A stretch of DNA of 64,000 bases from Archangium minus (GTDB lineage Bacteria > Myxococcota > Myxococcia > Myxococcales > Myxococcaceae): contig NZ_CP043494.1 in NCBI RefSeq assembly GCF_044360475.1, positions 5,332,001 to 5,396,000 on the forward strand, written 5' to 3'. Shown here in pieces: positions 44,347-53,955 of the stretch. The notes beneath the pieces were generated by a model. That model ran no database searches and had not been told where the DNA came from. It saw only the letters and a list, made by a program, of their open reading frames with translations. The first letter of the stretch is position 1. Each line of letters starts with the position of its first letter. A program made the position numbers and the translations under genes.

Positions 44347-45969
44347 TCAGCGGCCGTTGCCGAGGGCCTCGTAGCGGGGCTCTCCCTCGGCGGAGGCAGG
44401 AAGGCCTATCTCCAGCGCCGCCGCCACGGTGGGCGCCACGTCTGTGGTGCTGATCTCCCGCGTGTACGTGCCCGGCTTCACCCCTCTGCCCGCCAGGATG
44501 AGGGGCACCAGCTGATCATACGCATACGGGGTGCCGTGGTTGGTGCCGACGGACTCGGTGCTGATGACGTGGAAGGGCTTCACCACGAAGAGCACGTCGC
44601 CGCTGCGTTCCGGGAAGTAGCCGCGTCGCAGCGGCATCACCAGCCCCGCCACATCCGGAACCGTGTAGAGGTCGTCGCGCGCCACTGCCAGGGTGACGGA
44701 GGGCTGCTTCGTCAGCCAGGTCGCCGCGGCCCGCCGCACCGCCACTCCGTCCACCTTGCCGCCCTCCAGCGTCTTGCCCCCCAGGTACACGTCCAGCTCC
44801 TCAATGGTGGCAGTGATGTCCCCGCCGAACTGCTTGCGCAGTGCCTCGGTCAGGCCCTTGGAGAGCGCAGCGGGGTTTACGCGCTCGGCGGCCACCCCCG
44901 AGGCGGCCCACTGCTCGGGTACCGCCGCGCCCCCGTGGTCGGCCGTGAGCACCACGAGGAGGTTGGCCCGTCCTCCCGCGGCGCGCTCGGCCAGGGCCAC
45001 CAGGTCACCCACCGCCTTGTCCAACCGGTACAACGTGTCCTGCATCTCCCACGAGGTGGGGCCGTACTGGTGGAAGACACGGTCGGTGGCGCTGAAGCTC
45101 ACCGCGAGCATGTCCGGCACCTCGTCCTTGCCCAGGCCCTCGCCCTCGACGGCAGCCCGTGCGGCCTTCACCACGAAATCCAGCGACAGGGGAGAGATGG
45201 CGAAGGCGGAGTACGCCTGGGGGCCGGGGGAGGTGAGGCCGCCCGTGAGCGGATGAGGGAAGGTGCGGCCCAGGCCGTAGAACTCACCCTCGTAGGTCCG
45301 ATCATCCTCTCCCACGTACTCGGTCCGAGGCAGCAGCGGCTCCCACGTCTTGCTGAACCAGGCCTCGGGCGGGTTGGCCGCGTTGAAGGTCTTCAACCAG
45401 CCGGGCAGCTCCTTCGTGTACCAGGTGCCCGTGACGAACTTCCCCACCGTCTCGTCGTACCAGTAGGCCTGGCCGAGTCTGCCGGCCAGAGGAATGGCCG
45501 AGCGCGCCTTGCCCGACAAGGCGATGACCTTGCCCTGCTCGTGCGTGGCGAGCCGGAGCTTGTCCGCCACCGTCTCCGCCATGAGGGTGGCCGGGCTCAC
45601 GTCCTCCTGGGAGAGCGGCGCCTCCAACACGGGGTGCGTTGGATCCGGGAAGACGCGCTCGGGCTTGCCCGTGGCCCGGTCGATGATCCGGTTGTCCACG
45701 ATGCCGTGGCGCCAGGGATTGGCCCCAGTGGCCAGCGTGGCGTGGCCCGGCGCGGTGCGCGGCTTGGCGTAGTCATAACGAGCGTACGGGTAGAAGGCCC
45801 CCGAGTCGGTGAGTTGCCGCAGCCCACCCTTGAGGCGGGGCCGGGTGCGCAGCAGGAGATCCGAGCCCAGCGCATCCACGGTGATGAAGAGCGTCAGCCG
45901 GGGCGGCTTCGCCAGCGCGGGCAGGGCGAGGAGCAGCAGCAGGAGGGGAAGGGCGCGGAAGCGGAACAT
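44347..45969 (-). CDS. Secreted alkaline-phosphatase-superfamily phosphodiesterase/phosphatase (PafA-like)
   Basis: 540 aa from ATG 45969, which opens a signal peptide (FRFRALPLLLLLLALPALA) and has GGAGG close upstream; a longer frame to 46056 is open but adds a polar leader. Metal and nucleophile motifs of the type I phosphodiesterase/PafA group: FITVDALGSDLL (first Asp), TAPGHATLATGANPWRHGI (Thr nucleophile), SFSATDRVFHQYGP, TADHGGAA and TNHGTPYAYD. Predicted periplasmic, hydrolysing phosphomonoesters or diesters. Convergent with nadC (nine bases apart), divergent from the thioesterase gene. Confidence 0.88.
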   Translation of the reverse strand: MFRFRALPLLLLLLALPALAKPPRLTLFITVDALGSDLLLRTRPRLKGGLRQLTDSGAFYPYARYDYAKPRTAPGHATLATGANPWRHGIVDNRIIDRATGKPERVFPDPTHPVLEAPLSQEDVSPATLMAETVADKLRLATHEQGKVIALSGKARSAIPLAGRLGQAYWYDETVGKFVTGTWYTKELPGWLKTFNAANPPEAWFSKTWEPLLPRTEYVGEDDRTYEGEFYGLGRTFPHPLTGGLTSPGPQAYSAFAISPLSLDFVVKAARAAVEGEGLGKDEVPDMLAVSFSATDRVFHQYGPTSWEMQDTLYRLDKAVGDLVALAERAAGGRANLLVVLTADHGGAAVPEQWAASGVAAERVNPAALSKGLTEALRKQFGGDITATIEELDVYLGGKTLEGGKVDGVAVRRAAATWLTKQPSVTLAVARDDLYTVPDVAGLVMPLRRGYFPERSGDVLFVVKPFHVISTESVGTNHGTPYAYDQLVPLILAGRGVKPGTYTREISTTDVAPTVAAALEIGLPASAEGEPRYEALGNGR

Positions 45970-46064
45970 GGCCTCCATCCTCCATGCCTCGTGCTCAGAA
46001 GCAACCAACTCCCGAGCGTCACGCTTTCCGGTCGAACACTGCCCTGTTACGGTCACCGCGACTC

Positions 46065-46466
46065 ATGGTCGAAGCACGCGTTCGAGTGATCTACGGCGAC
46101 ACGGACCAGATGGGGGTCGTGTATCACGCCAATTATTTCCGCTACTTCGAGTTTGCACGCGGCGAGTACTTCCGTGCGCGTGGCGGTAGCTACCGCGAGT
46201 TGGAGCGCGACGGGCTGATGCTGCCCGTGGTAGAGGCCACCGCTTCCTACAGGTCGCCCGCTCGCTACGAGGACGTGCTGCTCGTGCGCACCCTTGTCAG
46301 TGAGGTGAAGAGGGTGTCACTGACCTTCACCTACGAGATCTTCCGTGAAGGGGGCTCGGACATCCCGTTGGTCACGGGGCGCACCGTCCATGCCTGTGTG
46401 AGCCGTGAAGGCAAGCCCACCCGTCTGCCAGAGGCGATCGTGCGCATGTTGCAGGAAGCGCCCTGA
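46065..46466 (+). CDS. Acyl-CoA thioesterase, YbgC/4HBT hotdog family
   Basis: 133 aa from ATG 46065; an upstream open frame lacks a ribosome site and overlaps the divergent gene's signal region. A single hotdog fold: VRVIYGDTDQMGVVYHANYF with the catalytic Asp in DTDQMGVVYH, RYFEFARGEYFRA as the central helix, and VSLTFTYEIFRE strands. YbgC-type enzymes hydrolyse short-chain or hydroxy acyl-CoA thioesters and are often linked to the Tol-Pal envelope system, though no tol genes are here. It is 39 bases before glpX on the same strand. Confidence 0.88.
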   Translation: MVEARVRVIYGDTDQMGVVYHANYFRYFEFARGEYFRARGGSYRELERDGLMLPVVEATASYRSPARYEDVLLVRTLVSEVKRVSLTFTYEIFREGGSDIPLVTGRTVHACVSREGKPTRLPEAIVRMLQEAP

Positions 46467-46505
46467 GTTCCCACTTCTTTCCAGCGTTTCAAGGAGACAC
46501 CCACA

Positions 46506-47471
46506 ATGGATCGCAACCTGGCAATGGAGGCCGTGCGCGTCACCGAGATGGCGGCCATCGCCTCCGCCCGTTTGATGGGCCGCGGCAACAAGAACGAGTC
46601 GGATCAGGTCGCTGTGGACGCCATGCGCAAGGCGTTCGATGCCCTGCAGATCAACGGCACGGTGGTCATCGGAGAGGGTGAGCGCGACGAGGCCCCCATG
46701 CTCTACATCGGCGAGAAGGTGGGTCGGCGCAATCCGGAGGATCCGGAAGTGGACATCGCGTTGGATCCGCTCGAGGGCACCAACCTGTGCGCCTACGGCC
46801 GACCGGGTGGCATCTCCGTGGTGGCCATGGCCAGCAAGGGCAATCTGCTCAACGCGCCGGACACCTATATGGAGAAGATCGCCGTGGGCCCGCGCGCCAA
46901 GGGCGCCATCGACCTGCGCCGCACCCCCACCGAGAACCTCCACGCCATCGCGGAGAAGATGCGGGTCTACGTGTCGGACCTCACGGTGGTCATCCTCGAC
47001 CGTGAGCGGCACGCGGACCTCATCAAGGAGGTGCGGGCCGCGGGCGCGCGCATCCGCCTCATCGAGGACGGGGACGTGGCCGGCGGCATCTCCACCTGCT
47101 TCGAGGACACGGGTGTGGACGTGCTGATGGGCATTGGCGGCGCCCCTGAGGGCGTCATCACCGCCGCGGCCATCCGCTCGGTGGGCGGTGACATGCAGGG
47201 CCGGCTGGTGCCCCGCAACAACGATGAGATCGCTCGCGCCAAGCGCATGGGCATCTCCGACATCTCGAAGATCTACTCGGCCGAGGAGTTGGCCGGCGGC
47301 GAGGTGATGTTCGCCGCCACCGGCGTCACCACGGGCGACTTCTTGCGCGGTGTGCGCTTCTTCGGCAGTGGTTGTGAGACCCACTCAGTGGTGATGCGTA
47401 GCAAGACGGGCACGGTGCGCTTCGTTCAATCCCGGCACCGGTTCGACCAGAAACCGGGTTACAACCTCTAG
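46506..47471 (+). CDS. glpX: Fructose-1,6-bisphosphatase class II
   Basis: 321 aa, the family length. AAGGAG lies eight bases before the ATG. GlpX motifs: NESDQVAVDAMRKAF (about 30-44), GEGERDEAPMLYIGEKVG (about 57-74) and DPLEGTNLC (about 87-95), which bind metal and substrate, plus DGDVAGGIS and GIGGAPEGVITAAAIRSVGG. Converts fructose 1,6-bisphosphate to fructose 6-phosphate in gluconeogenesis, important for an organism that lives on amino acids and lipids of prey. It likely shares a transcript with the downstream COQ10-type gene 27 bases away. Confidence 0.95.
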   Translation: MDRNLAMEAVRVTEMAAIASARLMGRGNKNESDQVAVDAMRKAFDALQINGTVVIGEGERDEAPMLYIGEKVGRRNPEDPEVDIALDPLEGTNLCAYGRPGGISVVAMASKGNLLNAPDTYMEKIAVGPRAKGAIDLRRTPTENLHAIAEKMRVYVSDLTVVILDRERHADLIKEVRAAGARIRLIEDGDVAGGISTCFEDTGVDVLMGIGGAPEGVITAAAIRSVGGDMQGRLVPRNNDEIARAKRMGISDISKIYSAEELAGGEVMFAATGVTTGDFLRGVRFFGSGCETHSVVMRSKTGTVRFVQSRHRFDQKPGYNL

Positions 47472-47498
47472 GCAAACCCGAGTACGGAGGTACGAACC

Positions 47499-47924
47499 AT
47501 GGCTGGCGCCACTCGCTCCATCGTCATCAACGCTCCCCCGGAGAAGGTCTTCGACGTCATTGTCGACTACGACCGCTACGCGGAGTTCATCCCCGAGGTG
47601 AAGAAGATCCGGACCTCGGACCGCAAGGGCAACGAGGTCAAGATTCACTACGAAGTCGATATCGTGAAGACGATCCACTACACCCTCCTCGCCAGGGAGG
47701 AGCGGCCCAAGCGGATGTCCTGGACCTTCGTCGAGGGCGAGGTGATGAAGGACAACCAGGGCAGCTGGGTGCTCGAGCCCGAGGGCGAGGGCCGCACCAA
47801 GGCCACCTACACGGTGGACATGGCCCTGGGGCCGCTGGTGCCCAAGGCCATCATCAACGGGCTGGTGGAGCAGTCGCTGCCGAAGATGCTGGAAGCCTTC
47901 AAGCGCCGGGTCGAGGGCACCTAA
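47499..47924 (+). CDS. COQ10/START-type lipid-binding protein (SRPBCC superfamily)
   Basis: 141 aa, ATG preceded by GGAGG. A helix-grip fold of the Polyketide_cyc/COQ10 family: APPEKVFDVIVDYDRYAEFI (about 9-28), PEVKKIRTSDRKG, strands VKIHYEVDIVKTIHYTLLA, and a long C-terminal helix NGLVEQSLPKMLEAFKRR. Members bind hydrophobic ligands such as ubiquinone or membrane lipids. Despite the family name there is no reason to link it to the PKS 28 kb away. A strong hairpin follows the stop. Confidence 0.88.
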   Translation: MAGATRSIVINAPPEKVFDVIVDYDRYAEFIPEVKKIRTSDRKGNEVKIHYEVDIVKTIHYTLLAREERPKRMSWTFVEGEVMKDNQGSWVLEPEGEGRTKATYTVDMALGPLVPKAIINGLVEQSLPKMLEAFKRRVEGT

Positions 47925-47942
47925 TCCTCCGGCTGACAAGTA

Positions 47943-47963
47943 CCCCCCGGTACGACCGGGGGG
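47943..47963 (+). terminator. Strong hairpin after the COQ10-type gene
   Basis: A perfect 9-bp stem CCCCCCGGT/ACCGGGGGG with loop ACG, 18 bases after the stop. There is no T run. Confidence 0.55.
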
Positions 47964-48305
47964 CAGGCGGGAGGCCGTGCCAAGCCCTGACAGTCCCGTG
48001 ACATCGGATGTGCTCAGGACTCCTACGAGTTGGACCGCTTGCGGGGATCGCTGACTCGATTACAATCCAGTCAACGTTCTCGGCATCCAGTGGTTCAAGG
48101 CCACTTCGACTTCTAGACATTTCCGCCAGGTCTGGTCGTAGGGTGGTAGACGGGCAAGCATACGAGGTTGCAAGCACGTACTCAGAAAGGAACCAGGGCC
48201 CTTACTTTGCATCTGAAGAACTCAGAAGCCGATAGGTGGCAGGAATCCAGGAGCGGGATGGCGGGCGTACATCAGGGTACGTAGGCTGAGGGAGAAACCG
48301 AACCC
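47964..48305. other. Intergenic region before the 59-aa gene
   Basis: About 340 bases, AT-richer than its surroundings, no convincing coding frame on either strand. It presumably holds the promoter of the small downstream gene. Confidence 0.5.
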
Positions 48306-48485
48306 ATGCTCGACGCCTTCATCATCGAGGAAATCAAGCGCCGGGAGAGGAACCGGGAGGAGCGGGAGCGTCCCGCGCTCGAGATTCCGCTTCCGATGCC
48401 CGAGGAGCGCCCGCGGCGCCGATCGGAGGCTGACGACGACGAGAAGCCCCAGCGCGGCGTCATCGTTATCGACATGCTCGGCTGA
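48306..48485 (+). CDS. 59-aa charged small protein
   Basis: A short frame with strong third-position G/C bias: MLDAFIIEEIKRRERNREER at the N-terminus, a Pro-rich middle (EIPLPMPEERPRRR) and an acidic then hydrophobic end (DDDEKPQRGVIVIDMLG). AGGGAG lies upstream at about 12 bases. A helical charged start with a short beta-like VIVIDM tail is typical of small conserved myxobacterial proteins that I remember only as hypothetical. It is followed by a bidirectional terminator, which supports it being a real transcription unit. Function unknown. Confidence 0.65.
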   Translation: MLDAFIIEEIKRRERNREERERPALEIPLPMPEERPRRRSEADDDEKPQRGVIVIDMLG

Positions 48486-48512
48486 GCGGCCACTCCGCTC
48501 CCTCTCGCGAGG

Positions 48513-48553
48513 CCCGCAGTGGACGTCCCCTCCTGGGGACGGCTCCACGCGGG
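48513..48553. terminator. Bidirectional terminator between convergent genes
   Basis: A long stem: CCCGC/GCGGG, TGGA/TCCA and CGTCCCC/GGGGACG with loop TCCT, followed by CTTTGTGCTTTCT on the + strand. It serves the 59-aa gene and perhaps the convergent ADP-ribosylglycohydrolase-like gene. Confidence 0.7.
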
Positions 48554-48584
48554 CTTTGTGCTTTCTGAGACAGGTATAAGCCCG

Positions 48585-49649
48585 TCACTCGGGAGCCAGC
48601 AGCAGCAGGTGTCGAGGGTGGTAGAGGCTCCAGAGGGCCCCTGCGCTCGGGCCCGGAGACTCCAGCACCCCGTGCCGCCAGTCCGACGGGATGGCGTCCT
48701 CGCCATGGAATGCGCCCAGGAGCGCTCCGGCGACGGCCCCGTTCACGTCCGCGTCCCCGCCCCGGTTGACGACGTCCACGAGCCCGGCCTCGAAGCTGGG
48801 CGCGTGGAGCAACTCCCAATACGCCAGCCGGAAGGCCACTCGCACATGGTCCTGTTTCCGGAGCATGTGGAGGTCCGGCCAGTAGAGCATCGGATCCTCC
48901 CGTTGCGCCGCGGCCAGGTCCTCCTTGAGGAAGGTGGTGGCGGTCGAGACTTCCTGGACGAAGTCACCCGCCGAGCGGCCCAGGGTCGCACTGGCCACCA
49001 TGAGTCCGCTCAGCGCGGCCGTGATGAGGTCCTCCTTGCGGAGCTGTTCGCCCGCGGTGAGGGCGTGTGCGATAGAGCCATTGAGGGCGGCGCACGCCAA
49101 CTGGCAGCGCGGGTCAAAGTGGGTGAGCGCGGAGTCTGCCAGCGAGGCCTGCACCCGGGCCTGGGTGTCCTCGCAGAAGAAGACGCCAATAGGCGCGGTG
49201 CGTGCGAGGCTGCCGTTGCTTGCCACGCGCCTGAAACCTCGCAGCCACACGCGCCGCCCGGCCGTCGCTTTGGGCAGGCCGGACTCGAGCGCCTCGGTCA
49301 TCACCTCCTGGGTGTGCTCGCTCTTGCCCACGGCATGGCCCTGCCAGGCGAGGTAGCGGCCCATCATGTGGGCTGCGTCGTAGCTCCCCAACTCGCGCAG
49401 GCCCGTGCCCAGGCAGCTCGCCATCTGCCCGCTTTCGCCCACCTGGCCTGGCCGAAGCTCGAAGGGACCTCCACCCTTGAGCTTGCGATGGGGCCCCTCG
49501 ATGAGCTGGGGGAAGGCAGGCGCGACAAGGGACCTTGTCTTCAAGGGGACACCGAGCGCATTTCCTACAGCGAGCCCTAGGAGTGCGCCCCGGCCACGCA
49601 GGTGGGGGGACAGGTCAGGCTCGGGTGGGGAAGGGCGACGTGGCGGCAT
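48585..49649 (-). CDS. ADP-ribosylglycohydrolase-family protein with altered metal site
   Basis: 354 aa from ATG 49649 (MPPRRPSPPEPDL); the frame is open to 49748 but that leader is low-complexity. Family pattern: GALLGLAVGNALGVPL near the start, a helical body (HTQEVMTEALESGLP, TAPIGVFF, HFDPRCQLACAALNGSIAHA) and NRGGDADVNGAVAGALLGAF near the end, equal to the GGDxD metal loop. The first metal motif, usually TDDT, reads GESGQ, so one Mg site may be weakened. DraG-type enzymes remove ADP-ribose from proteins. Convergent with the 59-aa gene, divergent from eno. Confidence 0.82.
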   Translation of the reverse strand: MPPRRPSPPEPDLSPHLRGRGALLGLAVGNALGVPLKTRSLVAPAFPQLIEGPHRKLKGGGPFELRPGQVGESGQMASCLGTGLRELGSYDAAHMMGRYLAWQGHAVGKSEHTQEVMTEALESGLPKATAGRRVWLRGFRRVASNGSLARTAPIGVFFCEDTQARVQASLADSALTHFDPRCQLACAALNGSIAHALTAGEQLRKEDLITAALSGLMVASATLGRSAGDFVQEVSTATTFLKEDLAAAQREDPMLYWPDLHMLRKQDHVRVAFRLAYWELLHAPSFEAGLVDVVNRGGDADVNGAVAGALLGAFHGEDAIPSDWRHGVLESPGPSAGALWSLYHPRHLLLLAPE

Positions 49650-49746
49650 AAGGTGAGCGGTTGTGGCTTCGGTGGGTCGACAGTGTAGCAGTCCCCCCCA
49701 TAAGCAAGCTTGCGAGTGACAGGAGCGTCCTCTAGAACCGCGCGCC

Positions 49747-51042
<1,296 letters not shown>

Positions 51043-51069
51043 GACAACGAAAGAGAGGGAGAAAGAGCC

Positions 51070-51864
51070 GTGGCCGACAAGAAACCCCGCATCCTGGTCT
51101 CCAACGACGACGGCTATTTCTCCGAGGGCCTGCGCGCCCTGGTGGACGCGGTGAGCCCGCTGGGGGAGGTGTGGGTGGTGGCGCCGGACCGCGAGCAGAG
51201 CGCGGCCTCACACGCCATTTCCCTGCACCGCCCCCTGCGCATCACCGAGGTGCGTGAGCGCTGGTTCGCCGTGGACGGAACACCCGCGGACAGCGCTTAT
51301 CTGGCGCTCAACCATCTCTTGAAGGATGATCGCCCGCAGCTCATGGTGTCCGGCATCAATCACGGGGCCAATCTGGCCGATGACGTCAACTACTCGGGCA
51401 CGGTGGCCGCCGCCCGCGAGTCGGCGTTGCTGGGCATTCCGTCGATCGCCTTCAGCCTGGTGTCCCGTGCACCGTTCGACTTCCAGTACGCGGCGCGCTT
51501 CGCCCGTTCGCTGGTGGCGGCGGCGCTCGCCCAGCCCAAGCTCCCTTCGCGGATGTTGCTCAGCGTCAACGTCCCGCGTGGTGAGCCCACGGGCTATGCC
51601 ATCACCCGGCTGGGCCGGCACTCGTACGGCTACAACGTGGTGGAGAAGGAGGATCCGCGCGGTCGCAAGTACTACTGGATCGGCGGCAACGAATACGAGC
51701 ACGAGGACATCCCCGGCAGCGACTGCAACGTCGTGCACCTGGAGCGTCGCATCTCCGTGACGCCGCTCAACTTCGAGCTCACCGATACCCAGGCCATGAC
51801 GGCGCTGAAGGATTGGAAGCTCGAGGGCTTCCCACGCGTCGACGTGGGCAGGGGAGGCGACTGA
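51070..51864 (+). CDS. surE: 5'/3'-nucleotidase SurE
   Basis: 264 aa, GTG start with AGAGGGAG upstream. SurE hallmarks: ILVSNDDGYFSEGLRALVDA (metal-binding Asp-Asp at about 14-15), VVAPDREQSAASHAISLHRP, DGTPADSAYLAL, and VSGINHGANLADDVNYSGTVAAA. Removes phosphate from nucleoside monophosphates; it is a stationary-phase survival protein often beside nlpD and pcm, and here an nlpD-like gene follows immediately, which supports both calls. Confidence 0.95.
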   Translation: MADKKPRILVSNDDGYFSEGLRALVDAVSPLGEVWVVAPDREQSAASHAISLHRPLRITEVRERWFAVDGTPADSAYLALNHLLKDDRPQLMVSGINHGANLADDVNYSGTVAAARESALLGIPSIAFSLVSRAPFDFQYAARFARSLVAAALAQPKLPSRMLLSVNVPRGEPTGYAITRLGRHSYGYNVVEKEDPRGRKYYWIGGNEYEHEDIPGSDCNVVHLERRISVTPLNFELTDTQAMTALKDWKLEGFPRVDVGRGGD

Positions 51865-51872
51865 GGTTGGCG

Positions 51873-52784
51873 GTGGCGGGAGCCATCCAGGCGCGGCCAG
51901 CGTTGTTCATGCTGCTCGCGCTTCTCGGTGCCACCGGCTGCGCGGTGGGGCCGACGTCCGCGGCTACCCGTCCCTCTTCGGCTTCCGTCGTCTCCGAGCC
52001 GCCGCCCCCCGTCATCCTCGGGGAGTTGCGCGAGCCCCACCCAGAGTTTGAGCTCGTCTCTGTCCGGCACACGGTGGCGCCCGGCGAGACGGTGTACCGC
52101 ATCTCCCGGAACTACGGCATCACCGTGCAGGAGCTGTCCGAGGCCAACGGCATTGATGACCCGCGCACCCTGGTTGTCGGCCAGGAGCTGATCATCCCCG
52201 GCTTCGAGAGGCGGGTGCCGGTGGCCACCGAATCTTCTCCCACGCCGGTGGCAGAGAAGCCGCGACCGACGCCGGACGTGAAATCTCCCCCGTCCAGGAC
52301 TTCGGCCCCGGCCAGGGCTCCGGTCATCGTCTCGGCACCTTCGCGCCAGACGCCCCGGCCCGCTTCCCAGCGAGCGCCTTCACGGCCCGAGCCGGAGACG
52401 AAGGGGATGTTGGATTGGCCTCTGCGGGGGGTGCTGTACGCCCGGTTCGGAAAGAAGGGGCGCGAGCCTCACGACGGCATCGACCTCGCCGTGCCGGTGG
52501 GCACTCCGGTGAAGACCGCCCAGGAAGGGGAGGTGCTGTACGCGGGCGAGCAGCGCGGCTACGGCCTCATCGTCATCGTCCGGCACTCGGATCGGCTCAT
52601 CACGCTCTACGCGCACAACCGCGACTTGCGTGTGCGCACCGGCCAGAAGGTGCGGCGCGGGCAGGTCGTCGCCACTGTGGGCGAGTCCGGCAAGACGAGT
52701 GGCCCGCAGCTCCACTTCGAGGTGCGTGTCGACGGTAAGCCGGTGGATCCCCTCGACTATCTGGGTCCGCTGCCCTCCTCGTGA
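51873..52784 (+). CDS. NlpD-like lipoprotein: LysM plus M23 (LytM) domain
   Basis: 303 aa from GTG 51873, six bases after GAGG; TTG 51867 is an alternative. A signal peptide ends in a lipobox-like ATGC (ALLGATGCAV). LysM at about 55-105 (HTVAPGETVYRISRNYGITV ... LVVGQELIIPG) binds peptidoglycan. A Pro/Ser/Thr linker follows, then the M23 domain (about 185-300): HDGIDLAVPVGTPVKTAQEG, ITLYAHN and GPQLHFEVRVDG. The HxxxD and HxH zinc residues appear kept (HDGID; LHFEV), so it may be catalytic, unlike E. coli NlpD, which activates amidases. Confidence 0.9.
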   Translation: MAGAIQARPALFMLLALLGATGCAVGPTSAATRPSSASVVSEPPPPVILGELREPHPEFELVSVRHTVAPGETVYRISRNYGITVQELSEANGIDDPRTLVVGQELIIPGFERRVPVATESSPTPVAEKPRPTPDVKSPPSRTSAPARAPVIVSAPSRQTPRPASQRAPSRPEPETKGMLDWPLRGVLYARFGKKGREPHDGIDLAVPVGTPVKTAQEGEVLYAGEQRGYGLIVIVRHSDRLITLYAHNRDLRVRTGQKVRRGQVVATVGESGKTSGPQLHFEVRVDGKPVDPLDYLGPLPSS

Positions 52785-52893
52785 GCCCCTGGCGAGCCTT
52801 GGGGCCCGGTGGCAGGCCGAGCGAGCAGGTGTGCTGTTTGTGGCCTCGCTCCCCGCTCCACGGTTGGCTGTCTGGTACTAGAGTGTGGGCCCC

Positions 52894-53937
52894 GTGAGCC
52901 GCCTCTCGCCGCTACTCCTCGCCCTTCTGCTAGCCCCGGCTGCCCGGGCGCAGTCGTCCGCTGCGAGACCGGAGACCGCGGCTTCCTCGGAGGTGGCTCC
53001 CTCTGAGGTGCTCGTCGTCGCCTTGCTTCCCCTGGAGTCCAACGCGGATGCCCGGGATCAGGCGCCGGGCGTGACGGCGCTCATCGTGAGCCGGCTCGCT
53101 GAGTCTCCTCGACTCGCCGTGTCCACCACGTCGGATCAGACGGCCGTGCGCGTTGCCGGAGACTGCACGGAGGACCCCTGTGATGAAGCCACTCCGGGCA
53201 CCCCAGGCGCCGCAAGGGCGCGCTACGTCATCACCGGTCGGCTCGATGGCTTCGGCTCACGCTACGTGCTCACGACCAGCGTCGTGGACGCGGAGAGCGG
53301 ACGTGCCCTGCGTCGGCCTCGCATCGAGGTGTCCGCCAAGGAGGCTCTGCCTCGTGCCGCCGTGTCGGTCGCGGATCAGCTCCTTGCTGCGCTCGTTCCG
53401 GATGCCGAGGGGCGTGTGACGGAGGAAGCCCCGGCCACCGCGACGAAGGCTCCCAGCTCGGGCTCGTTCCTCGTCGGTCTGCGGTTCAGCAACAGCGCCA
53501 TCACCAGCCTTTCCACGTTCAACCCCGGCGGCGACGTGGAGCTGGGCTTCCAGTTCCATCCCGAGTGGGTCGTCTTCGGACAGGTGGGTTTCTCCTACGT
53601 CACCTCCACGGAGGAGGGCCGCAAGGGCGGTCTCAGCGTCCTGCCCAGCGTGTTCGGCCTGCGCCACTACCACAACGTCGAGCGTCCCTTCCGCCCGTAC
53701 TGGGGGCTGGGGCTCGGGGTGCAGCTGTCCTTCGGTGAGTTCGGCATCTTCCGCCAGACAGGCCCGCTTCCCACCGTCATCGGCTTCGTCGGCTTCGAGT
53801 ACCTCATCATCGGCCACCTCGGACTTCAGCTCGAGGCCTCCACCAACATCGCCCAGGCCATGCTCGGTCTCACCGATGGGGGCCTCGGCAGTGGTCTCAA
53901 CCTCGACCTCAACGCCGGCATCGCCTGGCACTTCTGA
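52894..53937 (+). CDS. Outer-membrane beta-barrel protein with periplasmic TolB/LpoB-like N-domain
   Basis: 347 aa from GTG 52894, chosen because it opens a clean signal peptide (SRLSPLLLALLLAPAARA); GTG 52885 is also possible. Residues about 35-170 have the alternating pattern of the TolB-like/CsgG-like alpha-beta fold (VLVVALLPLESNADARDQAP, LIVSRLAESPRLAVSTTS, ARYVITGRLDGFGSRYVL). The C-terminal about 160 residues are amphipathic strands with aromatic ends (FQFHPEWVVFGQVGFSYV ... NLDLNAGIAWHF) and a terminal Phe, as in eight-stranded barrels such as OmpW/OmpA. No specific function can be read. Confidence 0.72.
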   Translation: MSRLSPLLLALLLAPAARAQSSAARPETAASSEVAPSEVLVVALLPLESNADARDQAPGVTALIVSRLAESPRLAVSTTSDQTAVRVAGDCTEDPCDEATPGTPGAARARYVITGRLDGFGSRYVLTTSVVDAESGRALRRPRIEVSAKEALPRAAVSVADQLLAALVPDAEGRVTEEAPATATKAPSSGSFLVGLRFSNSAITSLSTFNPGGDVELGFQFHPEWVVFGQVGFSYVTSTEEGRKGGLSVLPSVFGLRHYHNVERPFRPYWGLGLGVQLSFGEFGIFRQTGPLPTVIGFVGFEYLIIGHLGLQLEASTNIAQAMLGLTDGGLGSGLNLDLNAGIAWHF

Positions 53938-53955
53938 GCCCGGAGCTTCCCGCAC

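Noticed and set aside
47499..47924. Polyketide cyclase for the PKS cluster
   Set aside because: It belongs to the broad Polyketide_cyc/COQ10 family but is 28 kb away, behind glpX, and is best read as a lipid-binding housekeeping protein.
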